Positions 23,886 to 31,778 are shown, counted from the first letter of the stretch. The stretch is 33,289 nucleotides of DNA from an uncultured Succinivibrio sp. (GCA_900770725.1 CAAGLL010000099.1:1-33289), one strand, 5' to 3'. Notes: generated by a model from the sequence alone, not told the origin. Program-made: numbers and translations.

Positions 23886-25022
23886 TCAATTCCAGCCGTT
23901 GGCGTCCTCTTCGGCGTCATCGCCCTTGTCGGCCTTGGCCGAGTCGAGCTTCATGGCGTTCCACAGGCGGTTGGTGATGCGCGACATCTTGGAGGTGGTC
24001 GGGTGCATCATGTACATCTTCGACATCATCTCGTCGGACAGGAAGATGCTCGGGTTGCCCGAGAGCTCGGGATCGAGCTTGGGGATGGCCTTGGTGACCG
24101 GCATGAAGTAGCGGATCTCGTTGCCCACCGCCGCGGCGTTGTCCGGGGTGATGAGGTAGTTGAACCACTTCATGGCGTTGTCGTAGTGCTCGGCGCCTGT
24201 AGGCACGGCCCAGCAGTCAAACCACATCGGCGATCCTTCCTTGGGCACGACGTACTCGATGTCATCGCCATTGCCCGCAGTCTTGGCTCTGGCGCGGGCC
24301 TGGAGCACGTCGCCTGAGTATCCTATGACCGCGCAGACCTCGCCTGAGGCCAAATCGTTGATGTAGCGCGAGGAGTGGAAGTAGGCGGTGTTGCGCGCCA
24401 GATCGGTCAGGAGCTTCTGGGCTTCCTTGTAGTCGCCCGGCTTCTCGGAGGTCGGGTCCTTGCCCTGGAAGTGCATGACGGCCGAGATCACCTCTATGGG
24501 CTCGTCGATGATGGCGATGCCGCACTTGGCTAGCTTCTCGGAGTTCTTCTTGTCAAAGAGGAAGTTCCATGAATCGACCTTGTAGCCCTTCCCGAAGATC
24601 TCCTCGATCTTGCCCTTGTTGTAGCCGATGCCCACCGAGATCTCGGTGTACGGGTAGGCGTAGTCGTTGTTGGGGTCGACCTCGGCGAGCTTCTTCATGC
24701 GGGTCTGGTCGAGCTCGCCCCACTGCGGGATCTTCGAGTGGTCGATCTTCTGCAGCGCGCCGGCCTTGGCAAGGCGCGGGATGTAGTAGCTCGGGGTGTT
24801 GATGGCGTCGAAGCCGGAGTGGCCGGAGAGCAGCCTGGCCTCGACCATCTCGTTTGAGTCGAAGACGGCGTAGTTGGTCCCCTTGAGGCCGGTGGCCTTG
24901 ATGAAGTCCTTCACGGTGTCGGCGCCGATGTAGTCGCTCCAGTTCCAGATGTTCAGATCGGCAGACTGGGCCGATGCAGTGAACAGTGCGGAGACGGCAA
25001 CTAATGCCGCAGTCTTTTTCAT
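23886..25022 (-). CDS. potF: PotF/PotD-like polyamine-binding periplasmic protein
   Basis: A substrate-binding protein of 378 residues for a polyamine ABC importer. The signal peptide (MKKTAALVAVSALFTASAQSA) is followed by the family start LNIWNWSDYIGADTVKDFIKATG. Further matches to E. coli PotF include VFDSNEMVEARLLSGHSGFD, TEISVGIGYNKGKIEEIFG, YFHSSRYINDLASGEVCAVIGYSGDVLQA and PKEGSPMWFDCWAVP. The acidic and aromatic residues that bind putrescine in PotF are in these segments. The C-terminus carries an extra acidic tail (KGDDAEEDANGWN). GGAG precedes the ATG. No ATPase or permease gene is adjacent, so it must work with a transporter encoded elsewhere. Putrescine versus spermidine specificity is not settled. 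Confidence 0.88.
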   Translation of the reverse strand: MKKTAALVAVSALFTASAQSADLNIWNWSDYIGADTVKDFIKATGLKGTNYAVFDSNEMVEARLLSGHSGFDAINTPSYYIPRLAKAGALQKIDHSKIPQWGELDQTRMKKLAEVDPNNDYAYPYTEISVGIGYNKGKIEEIFGKGYKVDSWNFLFDKKNSEKLAKCGIAIIDEPIEVISAVMHFQGKDPTSEKPGDYKEAQKLLTDLARNTAYFHSSRYINDLASGEVCAVIGYSGDVLQARARAKTAGNGDDIEYVVPKEGSPMWFDCWAVPTGAEHYDNAMKWFNYLITPDNAAAVGNEIRYFMPVTKAIPKLDPELSGNPSIFLSDEMMSKMYMMHPTTSKMSRITNRLWNAMKLDSAKADKGDDAEEDANGWN

Positions 25023-25288
25023 GTCTGCTCCTCGATTGAATGCAGTTGCGGCAGCGCTGGCGCGCCAGGCCGCAGGTATGAACGTACAAGGCCGATTTTA
25101 ATACAGCGGGGGAAAAGTTCCGGGCAAATTGCCGCTTTGCGCTTGAGCTTCCCGCTTTTGGGCAGGGGAGCTTGGGGCTGTGATCACGCAGGGGGCGTCC
25201 ATGGCTGCGCATTGCTGTGATTTTGCAAGAGATCAGTCTAAACTTGCACAAGAGCAGGCAATTGATGGAGCAGAGGCAGGCGCAATCC

Positions 25289-26071
25289 ATGGCAGCCGTA
25301 ATAGCGATCGCCAACACCAAGGGCGGCAGCGGGAAGACATCGACCGCAGTGAACCTGAGCTTTGCGATGGCAATCACCCACCGCAAGGTGCTTCTCGTGG
25401 ACGTCGATCCCCAGAGCAGCGCCACGGTGGCGCTGGGCTTTGAGCGCGCCGACGACAGCCACTCGCTGGCAGGCGTGCTCATCTCGGGCAACCCCATGGC
25501 GTCCATCGTGCTCAAGTACAACCGCGGGCTCTTCGACCTGATCCCGGCGAACGAGGATCTGACCGCGGTGCAGGTCGCGCTCTACTCCGAGGGCGACGGC
25601 AAGCTCAGGCTGCGCAAGGCTCTCTCGGCCCTGCGCGATCTCTACGACTTCATCTTCATCGACTGCCCGGCCTCCCCGGGGCTGATCACCCAGAACGCCC
25701 TGTGCGCAGCCGACAGCATGATCATCCCAACCCCCTGCGACTACTTCGCCATCGACTCGCTCTCGCAGGTCACGGCGCTCTTCGAGCGCCTCAAGTCCTC
25801 AGGGGAGGCCTCGCTCAAGCTCCTGGGCGTGCTGCGCACCATGTACGATCAGCACCGCGCGCTTTCAATGAGCATCAGCCGCGAGCTTGAGCAGCAGTTC
25901 GGGCCCTTGCTCTTCCACACGGTGATCCCTTACACCGAGCGCGTGAACGAGGCCTCGGCAAGCGGAAGGCCGCTTCTGCTCTACGACAAGTCCTCGCTCG
26001 CCTCGAGGTCCTACCTCGAGCTTGCAGGCGAGATCATAGGCAAGCTCAGCAAGGGGCCGGTCACCATCTGA
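25289..26071 (+). CDS. Orphan ParA/Soj-family ATPase
   Basis: A deviant-Walker ATPase of 260 residues of the ParA/MinD superfamily, which positions DNA or protein cargo. The start MAAVIAIANTKGGSGKTST has the signature Lys of KGGxGKT. DVDPQSSATVALG is the A' motif, and FIFIDCPASPGLITQNAL the Walker B region. The end (VIPYTERVNEASASGRPLLLYD) is typical of chromosomal Soj-type proteins. The ATG at 25289 matches the usual Soj start; in-frame starts at 25265 (ATG, with GCAGG upstream) and 25217 (GTG) are possible. No parB or parS-like site is next to it, so it is either a second ParA or one serving cargo such as chemotaxis arrays. A hairpin follows the stop. Confidence 0.85.
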   Translation: MAAVIAIANTKGGSGKTSTAVNLSFAMAITHRKVLLVDVDPQSSATVALGFERADDSHSLAGVLISGNPMASIVLKYNRGLFDLIPANEDLTAVQVALYSEGDGKLRLRKALSALRDLYDFIFIDCPASPGLITQNALCAADSMIIPTPCDYFAIDSLSQVTALFERLKSSGEASLKLLGVLRTMYDQHRALSMSISRELEQQFGPLLFHTVIPYTERVNEASASGRPLLLYDKSSLASRSYLELAGEIIGKLSKGPVTI

Positions 26072-26086
26072 GCGCCTCCCGGGTCC

Positions 26087-26105
26087 AGGGCAGGGGCTGC
26101 CCTTT
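26087..26105 (+). terminator. Terminator after the ParA-like gene
   Basis: A 6-bp stem AGGGCA/TGCCCT followed by TT, 15 bases past the stop codon. Modest. From here to about 26430 no gene is seen; the sequence becomes AT-richer. Confidence 0.45.
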
Positions 26106-26430
26106 GGAAAAGCCCATATGCGCAAGCCGCCATTGGCCTGCGCCCATCCTCCTTGTCATTCTTGCATCCTTCTGGAGCGACTTGAGCTTCGCATGTTTGT
26201 TTTCAAGGCATTTAATCGCATGCAGGTGAAAACTTGGCACAAATGCATGGTGCGCTGCTGCGCAAATTTCCTACAAGTGAGGCGCTTTTTCCATCCATGG
26301 TCAAAATCGGGGCATCTGCGCAAACGATTCAGATCTGAAATTTCAAAAATGCTTTTCCATACTTATATTTTAAGATCATATAGTTGGCCCCATAACTGAT
26401 CGGACGGGCAAAATAGTCATCCGTTTGCGT

Positions 26431-26458
26431 TTGAAAAATGAAAATACTTTCCTATAGT
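26431..26458 (+). promoter_or_regulatory. Sigma-70 promoter of the FlhC-like gene
   Basis: TTGAAA (26431-26436), a 16-base spacer, then TATAGT (26453-26458). This predicts a leader of about 120 bases before the ATG at 26584. Confidence 0.55.
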
Positions 26459-26583
26459 TTTATCCCGTTGTGCTTGCGGACAAAAATAATCAAACAAACA
26501 TCCAGCGCAATGGCACAAGAACGACATGGCTTGGGCGAGATCCGAAAGCCACTTCAGAGTCTGTTAGGAGAGAACCAGAACAC

Positions 26584-27777
26584 ATGCGCACCATCGACGC
26601 ACGAATCGAAGCGATGCTCGAAGGGATCACGCTCTGCCGCGACAACGCATCGGAAAACGAGCACACCAAGATGCTCAACGAGGCCTGGAGCCGCAAGACC
26701 CACTACTCGCGCCGCTACCGCAACTCATTTAGGCAGTTCAAGGGAAGCTCGCACAATCCCTTCAACAGCGGCAACGCCGAGCTGTGGGACCAGAGCAAGA
26801 AGGAAGAGCCGGCGATCGACTCGTTCATCACGGTGCTCTGCGATCTGCTGCCGGCGTTCCTGAGATCGGCCTGCGAGTTCGCGGCCTTCTGCGAGCCGGA
26901 GATCTTCCCCGATGCGCTGCCCCAGACCAGGATCAAGAACCTCGCCTGCCGCAGCCCCTACCTCGACCCCAACGAGACCCCGCTCTCGCGCTTCTGCCGC
27001 CTGTCGGGCATGGACAGCTCGCTTGTGATGAAGAAGCTCGTCGCGATGGGCAGATCGCCTGACGCCTTCCTCGCAGGCCTCGTCAACCTGAAGAGCGGCG
27101 GCATGCTGCTGGCCGCCGACCACCTGGCCCGCCAGCGCGCCAATTTCAATTTCTTCGGGGCGACCATCCCGATGCAGGCGCGCAGGCGGGTGCTCGCCCA
27201 GATGCTCGCAGTCTGCGGCTACGATCTGACGCGCAACTGCCGCGTTACCCAGTATCCCACGCCGCGCGCGCTGCAGTTCTACACCCCCGGGGCATGCATC
27301 CGCGACTGCGGATACGAGGGCGTGATGCACGAGTACTCGCATTTCCTCTCGCTGAAGATCCCCTCGAAGTCCCAGCTCCTGATGCTGCTCATCGGCTTCT
27401 ACTTCATCGTCTGCCGCATCCTCACCGACACCGCTCCGACCGTGAAGCTCTTCTCGATGCGCGGCGTCCCAAGCGATCTCTCCTATGCCGCAGCGGCGAC
27501 GTGCTACATCGCGATGCGCAGCCTCACCTCGGCCTTGGAGTTCCGCGAGTGGAACAGCCTCGATCCCTTCGAGATCTTCCCCGACTTTCCCTCGTTCATC
27601 GAGCTGCTCTCCATGGTGCTACGCGGCCAGGCCACGCTGGTGGCCTGCAGTGAGTGCCACACACCTTACGTGATCTTCAACGAGAGGATCAGGGTCAAGG
27701 GGCATCCGGAACTTACGCACATGCGCTGCCCGTGCTGCCGCTGCGAGAAGGAGTACGAGCAGGATCCAGGCGATTGA
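26584..27777 (+). CDS. Large protein with a FlhC-like C-terminal zinc site
   Basis: A 397-residue protein, mostly helical, with no signal peptide; one hydrophobic stretch (LLMLLIGFYFIVCRIL, about 261-276) may be a buried helix. The C-terminal part (about 340-397) contains GQATLVACSECHTPYVIF and then MRCPCCRC, two Cys pairs about 30 residues apart. This recalls the zinc site of the flagellar master activator FlhC (SSCNCCGGNF, then FACSLC). FlhC is about 190 residues; the 200 or more residues before this region are not recognised. The start at 26584 has GGAG about 12 bases upstream, and coding composition begins there; the frame is open from 26470. The FlhC link is a by-eye suggestion, otherwise hypothetical. 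Confidence 0.68.
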   Translation: MRTIDARIEAMLEGITLCRDNASENEHTKMLNEAWSRKTHYSRRYRNSFRQFKGSSHNPFNSGNAELWDQSKKEEPAIDSFITVLCDLLPAFLRSACEFAAFCEPEIFPDALPQTRIKNLACRSPYLDPNETPLSRFCRLSGMDSSLVMKKLVAMGRSPDAFLAGLVNLKSGGMLLAADHLARQRANFNFFGATIPMQARRRVLAQMLAVCGYDLTRNCRVTQYPTPRALQFYTPGACIRDCGYEGVMHEYSHFLSLKIPSKSQLLMLLIGFYFIVCRILTDTAPTVKLFSMRGVPSDLSYAAAATCYIAMRSLTSALEFREWNSLDPFEIFPDFPSFIELLSMVLRGQATLVACSECHTPYVIFNERIRVKGHPELTHMRCPCCRCEKEYEQDPGD

Positions 27778-27837
27778 TCAGGATGGCGCATCGAAAGCCT
27801 GGCTATTTCAAAGGCAGGCTTCCCTAGGCAAGCAAAA

Positions 27838-27864
27838 GGGGCGCCGGAGATCCTCCGGCGCCCC
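27838..27864. terminator. Bidirectional terminator between the FlhC-like gene and fabA
   Basis: A perfect 12-bp stem (GGGGCGCCGGAG/CTCCGGCGCCCC), loop ATC, between convergent genes. On the minus strand it is followed by TTTTGCTTGCC; on the plus strand by TCTTC. Confidence 0.75.
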
Positions 27865-27882
27865 TCTTCATGGCCTTTGGCG

Positions 27883-28410
27883 TCAGGCCTGGGGCGGCAC
27901 CAGCCCCACCTGCAGATCCTCTGCGGTGTAGATGTGCTTGCCGTCGGCGAACACCTTGCCGTCGGCGATGCCCATGATGAGCTTGCCGCGCTCGATGATG
28001 CGCTTTAAGTCGATCTGGTAGGTGACGAGCTTCACCGTGTCGAGCACCTCGCCCTTGAACTTGACGTTCTTGACGCCCAGGGCGCGCCCCTTGCCGGGGC
28101 CTCCGCGCCAGCCTAGGAAGAAGCCCACGAGCTGCCACATCGCGTCGAGGCCCAGGCACCCAGGCATCACCGGATCGCCCGGGAAGTGGCACTTGAAGAA
28201 CCACAGGTCGGGGTTGATGTCCATCTCGGCCTTGACGAAGCCGAGGCCGTGCTCGCCGCCTTCGTTCTCGATGTCAGAGATGCGGTCGAACATCAGCATG
28301 TTCGGGGCCGGGAGCTGGCTGTTGCCCTTGCCGAAGAGCTCGCCGCGGCTGCACGCAAGCAGAGCTTCCTTGTCAAAAGAATGGATCCCGCGCTCAAGCA
28401 GAGATGGCAT
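27883..28410 (-). CDS. fabA: 3-hydroxydecanoyl-ACP dehydratase/isomerase FabA
   Basis: FabA dehydrates 3-hydroxydecanoyl-ACP and isomerises the trans-2 product to cis-3-decenoyl-ACP, the branch point for anaerobic unsaturated fatty acid synthesis. It is 175 residues, close to the usual 171-172. The start MPSLLERGIHSFDKEALLAC has AAGGAG upstream (28410); the open frame extends further but without support. The active site is clear: CHFPGDPVMPGCLGLDAMWQL with catalytic His75 and Asp89, preceded by AEMDINPDLWFF. FabA is largely confined to Gram-negative proteobacteria and supports the taxonomic reading. It shares strand with crp upstream, but a strong terminator separates them, so it should have its own promoter. 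Confidence 0.97.
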   Translation of the reverse strand: MPSLLERGIHSFDKEALLACSRGELFGKGNSQLPAPNMLMFDRISDIENEGGEHGLGFVKAEMDINPDLWFFKCHFPGDPVMPGCLGLDAMWQLVGFFLGWRGGPGKGRALGVKNVKFKGEVLDTVKLVTYQIDLKRIIERGKLIMGIADGKVFADGKHIYTAEDLQVGLVPPQA

Positions 28411-28550
28411 GTTTACTCCTTGGTATCTGAAAATGCCGCGGCCCGTTCGGGTCCGGCGCGGCCGGCGCTGCGCGCCTGCCTGTTGCATCGCCCTATGATA
28501 TACCACCATCGCTGCGCAAGGTAGTTGCGGCAAGGGGGCAGGGCGAGATC

Positions 28551-28577
28551 AAAAAAATCCCCGGCGCCTGGCCGGGG
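28551..28577 (-). terminator. Terminator of crp
   Basis: On the minus strand CCCCGGC/GCCGGGG (7 bp, 5-base loop) is followed by ATTTTTTTGATC, a textbook intrinsic terminator 18 bases past the stop codon. Confidence 0.85.
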
Positions 28578-28594
28578 AGCTTTGAACGTCCGGC

Positions 28595-29236
28595 TTATCT
28601 GGTGCCGAACACCACGATGGTCTTGCCGTGGGCGGTGATCATGTGGTCCTCCTCCATCATCTTGAGGATCCTGCCGACAGTCTCGCGGGAGCAGCCGACG
28701 ATCTGGCCGATCTCCTGCCTGGTGATCTTGATCTGCATTCCGTCGGGGTGGGTCATGGCCTCGGGCTGGTGGGCCAGGTTGATGAGGGTCTTGGCGATGC
28801 GGCCGGAGACGTCGAGGAAGGCCAGCGAGCCCACCTTCTTGGAAGTGGCCGACAGGCGGTGCGAAAGCTGGGCGGCAAGGCGCATCAGGATCTCGGGGTT
28901 GACCTGGACTAACTGGCGGAACTTGCTGTAAGAGACCTCGGCGATGTCGCAGGCGGTCTTGGTCTTGACCCAGGCGGTCCTAACCGGAGTCTCGCTCTTG
29001 TCGAAGAGCCCTACCTCGCCGATGAAGTCGCCCTGGTTGAGGTAGCTGAGGATCATCTCCTTGCCATCCTTGTCCTTGATCATGACTGCCACAGATCCCT
29101 TGGCGATGTAGTAGAGGGTTTCAGCCTTCTCTCCCTCGTGGATGATCGTAGTCTTCGCGTTGTACTTGTGGATGTGGCACTGGCTTAGGAACCAGCTGAT
29201 CGTGGTGTCGGTCTGAGGTTTGATGATTGGAGTCAT
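28595..29236 (-). CDS. crp: cAMP receptor protein (catabolite activator)
   Basis: A global transcription factor that binds cAMP and TGTGA-N6-TCACA sites. It has 213 residues and is collinear with E. coli Crp (210). WFLSQCHIHKYNAKTTIIHEGEKAETLYYIAKGSVAV begins the cAMP-binding barrel. The phosphate-binding cassette is GEVGLF(DKSETPVRT)AWV, where E. coli has GELGLF(EEGQERS)AWV: two residues are inserted, and the Ser after the key Arg is Thr. The long dimer helix keeps the Thr-Ser pair that contacts adenine (SATSKKVG). The DNA-recognition helix GCSRETVGRIL is identical. The ribosome-binding site is weak (AGCAGGTG). An extended -10 lies about 90 bases upstream. No clear CRP site was found in its own leader. 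Confidence 0.97.
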   Translation of the reverse strand: MTPIIKPQTDTTISWFLSQCHIHKYNAKTTIIHEGEKAETLYYIAKGSVAVMIKDKDGKEMILSYLNQGDFIGEVGLFDKSETPVRTAWVKTKTACDIAEVSYSKFRQLVQVNPEILMRLAAQLSHRLSATSKKVGSLAFLDVSGRIAKTLINLAHQPEAMTHPDGMQIKITRQEIGQIVGCSRETVGRILKMMEEDHMITAHGKTIVVFGTR

Positions 29237-29322
29237 TTCTAATACACCTGCTTAATTCACCTGAGATGAATAAACGGTACTTGCGGCCGGTCTGCTGACA
29301 ACCTGCCTCCGGTAACGTCTGT

Positions 29323-29486
29323 TTATGTTAGCAAAAAGGGCAGACAAGTGCGCAACATCACGCTATTTTCGCTTTTGCCCTTCGTCATTTGTGCAGTTTT
29401 TGCGCAAATCGTCCACGGAATTGGATGCGGCAAGCGTCCAGCGTTTTAGTTAGCTATAGCTAACATAAGTAAGGTAATGCTAACTA
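29323..29486. promoter_or_regulatory. GTTAGC/GCTAAC operator-like sites between crp and the NifU-like operon
   Basis: A perfect 16-bp palindrome GTTAGCTATAGCTAAC is at 29449-29464. Its right flank GCTAACATAA (29459-29468) is the exact reverse complement of TTATGTTAGC at 29323-29332. Its left flank TAGTTAGC (29447-29454) is the exact reverse complement of GCTAACTA at 29479-29486. Four half-sites in matched pairs suggest a specific DNA-binding protein. It does not match CRP, FNR or IscR consensus sites that I know. Confidence 0.5.
29325..29333 (-). promoter_or_regulatory. Extended -10 promoter of crp
   Basis: Minus-strand reading gives TGCTAACAT, a TGn-extended -10. It coincides with one of the GTTAGC/GCTAAC elements of the region, so a regulator binding that element would block or adjust crp. 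Confidence 0.4.
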
Positions 29487-29540
29487 CCAGCTTGCGCACA
29501 CGGCATTTTTTTGATCGCTAAACAGGGGAGCGGCGGGGAC

Positions 29541-29700
29541 TGTAATATAATCCAGTTGTTTTAATGCCGGGGGGCGGAGCTTGCAATGCCCGAGCCGGCC
29601 GGCTCTGGCTGGGAGAGCCGCCGCCTGATCGTCCGCGCGCAAGCGCGGTTGGCGGGCGCGGGGCCAAGCCCCGCACAACAGCAGTGGGATTTCTCTTAAC
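29541..29700 (+). promoter_or_regulatory. Promoter -10 and GC-rich structured leader of the NifU-like operon
   Basis: TGTAATATAAT (29541-29551) includes a perfect TATAAT at 29546. Transcription from it would give a leader of about 165 bases. Within that are the palindrome GAGCCGGCCGGCTC (29592-29605), GGCTCT/AGAGCC (29601-29618), CCGCGC-GCAA-GCGCGG with a GNRA loop (29633-29648) and GCGGGGC-CAA-GCCCCGC (29658-29674). No known riboswitch class was recognised. Confidence 0.45.
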
Positions 29701-29722
29701 AACATCGATTTAGGTACCATAA

Positions 29723-30421
29723 ATGATCTATTCAAAAGAAGTAGAGAATATGTGCCCCGTCACCAAGGGCGCGTACCATGGTCCTGCGCCCATCCCTGAG
29801 GAAGGCAAGTGGGTTCAGGCCAAGGAAATCAAGGATATCAGCGGCCTGACCCACGGTGTGGGTTGGTGCGCTCCCCAGCAGGGCGCCTGCAAGCTGACCT
29901 TGAACGTCAAGGACGGCATCATTGAGGAAGCCCTGGTCGAGACCATCGGCTGCTCGGGCATGACCCACTCCGCCGCCATGGCTGCCGAAATCCTCACCGG
30001 CAAGACCCTCCTCGAGGGCCTGAACACCGACCTCGTGTGCGACGCCATCAACACCGCCTACCGCGAACTCTTCCTCCAGATCGTCTACGGCCGCTCGCAG
30101 ACTGCCTTCTCCGAGGGCGGCCTCCCGGTCGGCGCCTCCCTTGAGGACCTCGGCAAGACCCTGCGCTCCCAGGTCGGCACCATGTTCGCCACCAAGGCCA
30201 AGGGCGCCCGCTACCTCGAGCTCACCCAGGGCTACGTCACCCGCATCGCCCTGAACAAGAACGATGAGATCGTCGGATACGAGTTCGTCAACCTCGGCAA
30301 GCTCATGGACATGCTCAAGGCCCATCCTGAGCTTACCGGCAAGGAGATCCTGGCTAAGCTCACCGGCCACTACGGCCAGTGGGACAACGCCGCCAAGTAC
30401 ATCGATCCTAGAAAGGAATAA
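29723..30421 (+). CDS. NifU-like iron-sulfur scaffold-family protein
   Basis: A 232-residue cytoplasmic protein of the family usually found beside GGGtGRT proteins and described as iron-sulfur cluster assembly scaffold (IscU/NifU N-terminal-like). The start MIYSKEVENMC matches that family; AGG lies 8 bases before the ATG. Family blocks are GVGWCAPQQGACKLTLNVKDGIIEEALVETIGCSGMTHSAAMAAEIL (about 48-94), with the cysteines that could hold a cluster, then LNTDLVCDAINTAYRELFLQIVYGRSQTAFSEGGLPVG and a C-terminal FVNLGKLMDML. Its true role, with or without a cluster, is not established for this subfamily. It is the first gene of a two-gene operon; the next start is 14 bases past its stop. Confidence 0.85.
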   Translation: MIYSKEVENMCPVTKGAYHGPAPIPEEGKWVQAKEIKDISGLTHGVGWCAPQQGACKLTLNVKDGIIEEALVETIGCSGMTHSAAMAAEILTGKTLLEGLNTDLVCDAINTAYRELFLQIVYGRSQTAFSEGGLPVGASLEDLGKTLRSQVGTMFATKAKGARYLELTQGYVTRIALNKNDEIVGYEFVNLGKLMDMLKAHPELTGKEILAKLTGHYGQWDNAAKYIDPRKE

Positions 30422-30435
30422 TGGAGGCGAACAAA

Positions 30436-31437
30436 ATGGCATTATTTGAGAGTTACGAGCGCCGCATCGACAAGATCAACAAGGTCATCGCCGAGTACGG
30501 CTTCAAGTCCGTCGAAGAGTGCAAGGAATACTGCGCAAAGTTCGGCCTCGATCCTTACAAGACCGTCCGCGAGATCCAGGACATCGCCTTCGAGAACGCC
30601 TGCTGGGCCTACACCGTCGGCGCCGCCATCGCCCTGAAGAAGGGCTGCAAGCAGGCTGACAAGGCCGCCGAGGCGATCGGCATCGGCCTGCAGGCCTTCT
30701 GCATCCCCGGCTCCGTCGCTGACCAGCGCAAGGTCGGCATCGGCCACGGCAACTTAGGCGGCATGCTGCTTCGCGACGAGACCAAGTGCTTCTGCTTCCT
30801 CGCCGGCCACGAGTCCTTCGCTGCCGCTGAAGGCGCCATCGGCATCGCCCGCAACGCCAACAAGGCCCGCAAGACCCCGCTGCGCGTGATCCTCAACGGC
30901 CTCGGCAAGGACGCCGCCCAGATCATCTCCCGCATCAACGGCTTCACCTATGTGCAGACCAAGTACGACTACTACACTGGCGAGCTGAACATCGTCAAGG
31001 AGATCAAGTACTCCGAGGGCGAGCGTGCCGCGGTCCGCTGCTATGGCGCCGATGACGTCCGCGAGGGCGTGGCGATCATGCACCACGAGGGCGTTGACGT
31101 GTCGATCACCGGCAACTCCACCAACCCGACCCGCTTCCAGCACCCGGTCGCCGGCATCTACAAGAAGGAATGCATCGAGCAGGGCAAGAAGTACTTCTCC
31201 GTCGCCTCCGGCGGCGGCACCGGCCGCACCCTGCACCCGGACAACATGGCTGCCGGCCCTGCCTCCTACGGCATGACCGACACCTTGGGCCGCATGCACT
31301 GCGACGCCCAGTTCGCAGGCTCCTCCTCCGTGCCTGCGCACGTCGAGATGATGGGCTTCATGGGCATGGGCAACAACCCGATGGTTGGCGCCACTGTCGC
31401 CATCGCCGTCCAGGTCGAGCAGGCCCTGAACAAGTAA
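30436..31437 (+). CDS. GGGtGRT-family protein
   Basis: A 333-residue cytoplasmic protein of the GGGtGRT family, named from the glycine-rich signature seen here as SVASGGGTGRTLHPDN (about 254-269). The function is unknown. The start at 30436 (MALFESYERRIDKINKV) is preferred over 30421 because GGAGG (30423-30427) is placed correctly for it. Several Cys residues are conserved-looking (EECKEYCAKFG, KCFCFLAGHES, AVRCYG). The near-invariant pairing of this family with the NifU-like protein in anaerobes suggests they act together, possibly in iron-sulfur or related redox metabolism; that is inference. The operon ends with a strong terminator. Confidence 0.88.
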   Translation: MALFESYERRIDKINKVIAEYGFKSVEECKEYCAKFGLDPYKTVREIQDIAFENACWAYTVGAAIALKKGCKQADKAAEAIGIGLQAFCIPGSVADQRKVGIGHGNLGGMLLRDETKCFCFLAGHESFAAAEGAIGIARNANKARKTPLRVILNGLGKDAAQIISRINGFTYVQTKYDYYTGELNIVKEIKYSEGERAAVRCYGADDVREGVAIMHHEGVDVSITGNSTNPTRFQHPVAGIYKKECIEQGKKYFSVASGGGTGRTLHPDNMAAGPASYGMTDTLGRMHCDAQFAGSSSVPAHVEMMGFMGMGNNPMVGATVAIAVQVEQALNK

Positions 31438-31460
31438 TCAGGACTGCCGCTCGAAGAAAG

Positions 31461-31488
31461 GGCGGGGCCGCGAGGCTCCGCCTTTTTT
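31461..31488 (+). terminator. Terminator of the NifU-like/GGGtGRT operon
   Basis: A 9-bp stem (GGCGGGGCC/GGCTCCGCC, one G-U pair) and then TTTTTT, 23 bases past the stop codon. Confidence 0.88.
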
Positions 31489-31778
31489 GATCTTCAGGCT
31501 TCAATCTGAGCCTTGCGCGGCTTCTGCTGCGCGCGCAAAGGGGCTGCAGCTTGCCAGAAATTTCAGGCACCCCTGCAAGCCATTGCCGGGAAGGCTCGTA
31601 TTCCGGATTACGGGGAGCCTTCTGTGGTTTCCCAAGCCCAGCCAATCTTTAAAACTTTTCGGGCAAACAACGAGAAAATCTTGGTTCTTGATAACTTCTG
31701 GTTGTTTTCAGAAGCTTTCTTAGACGGTCAAAATCCAGCCGTTTTCGCGGTGAATTTTGTCCTGGTGCAGTAACTCAA

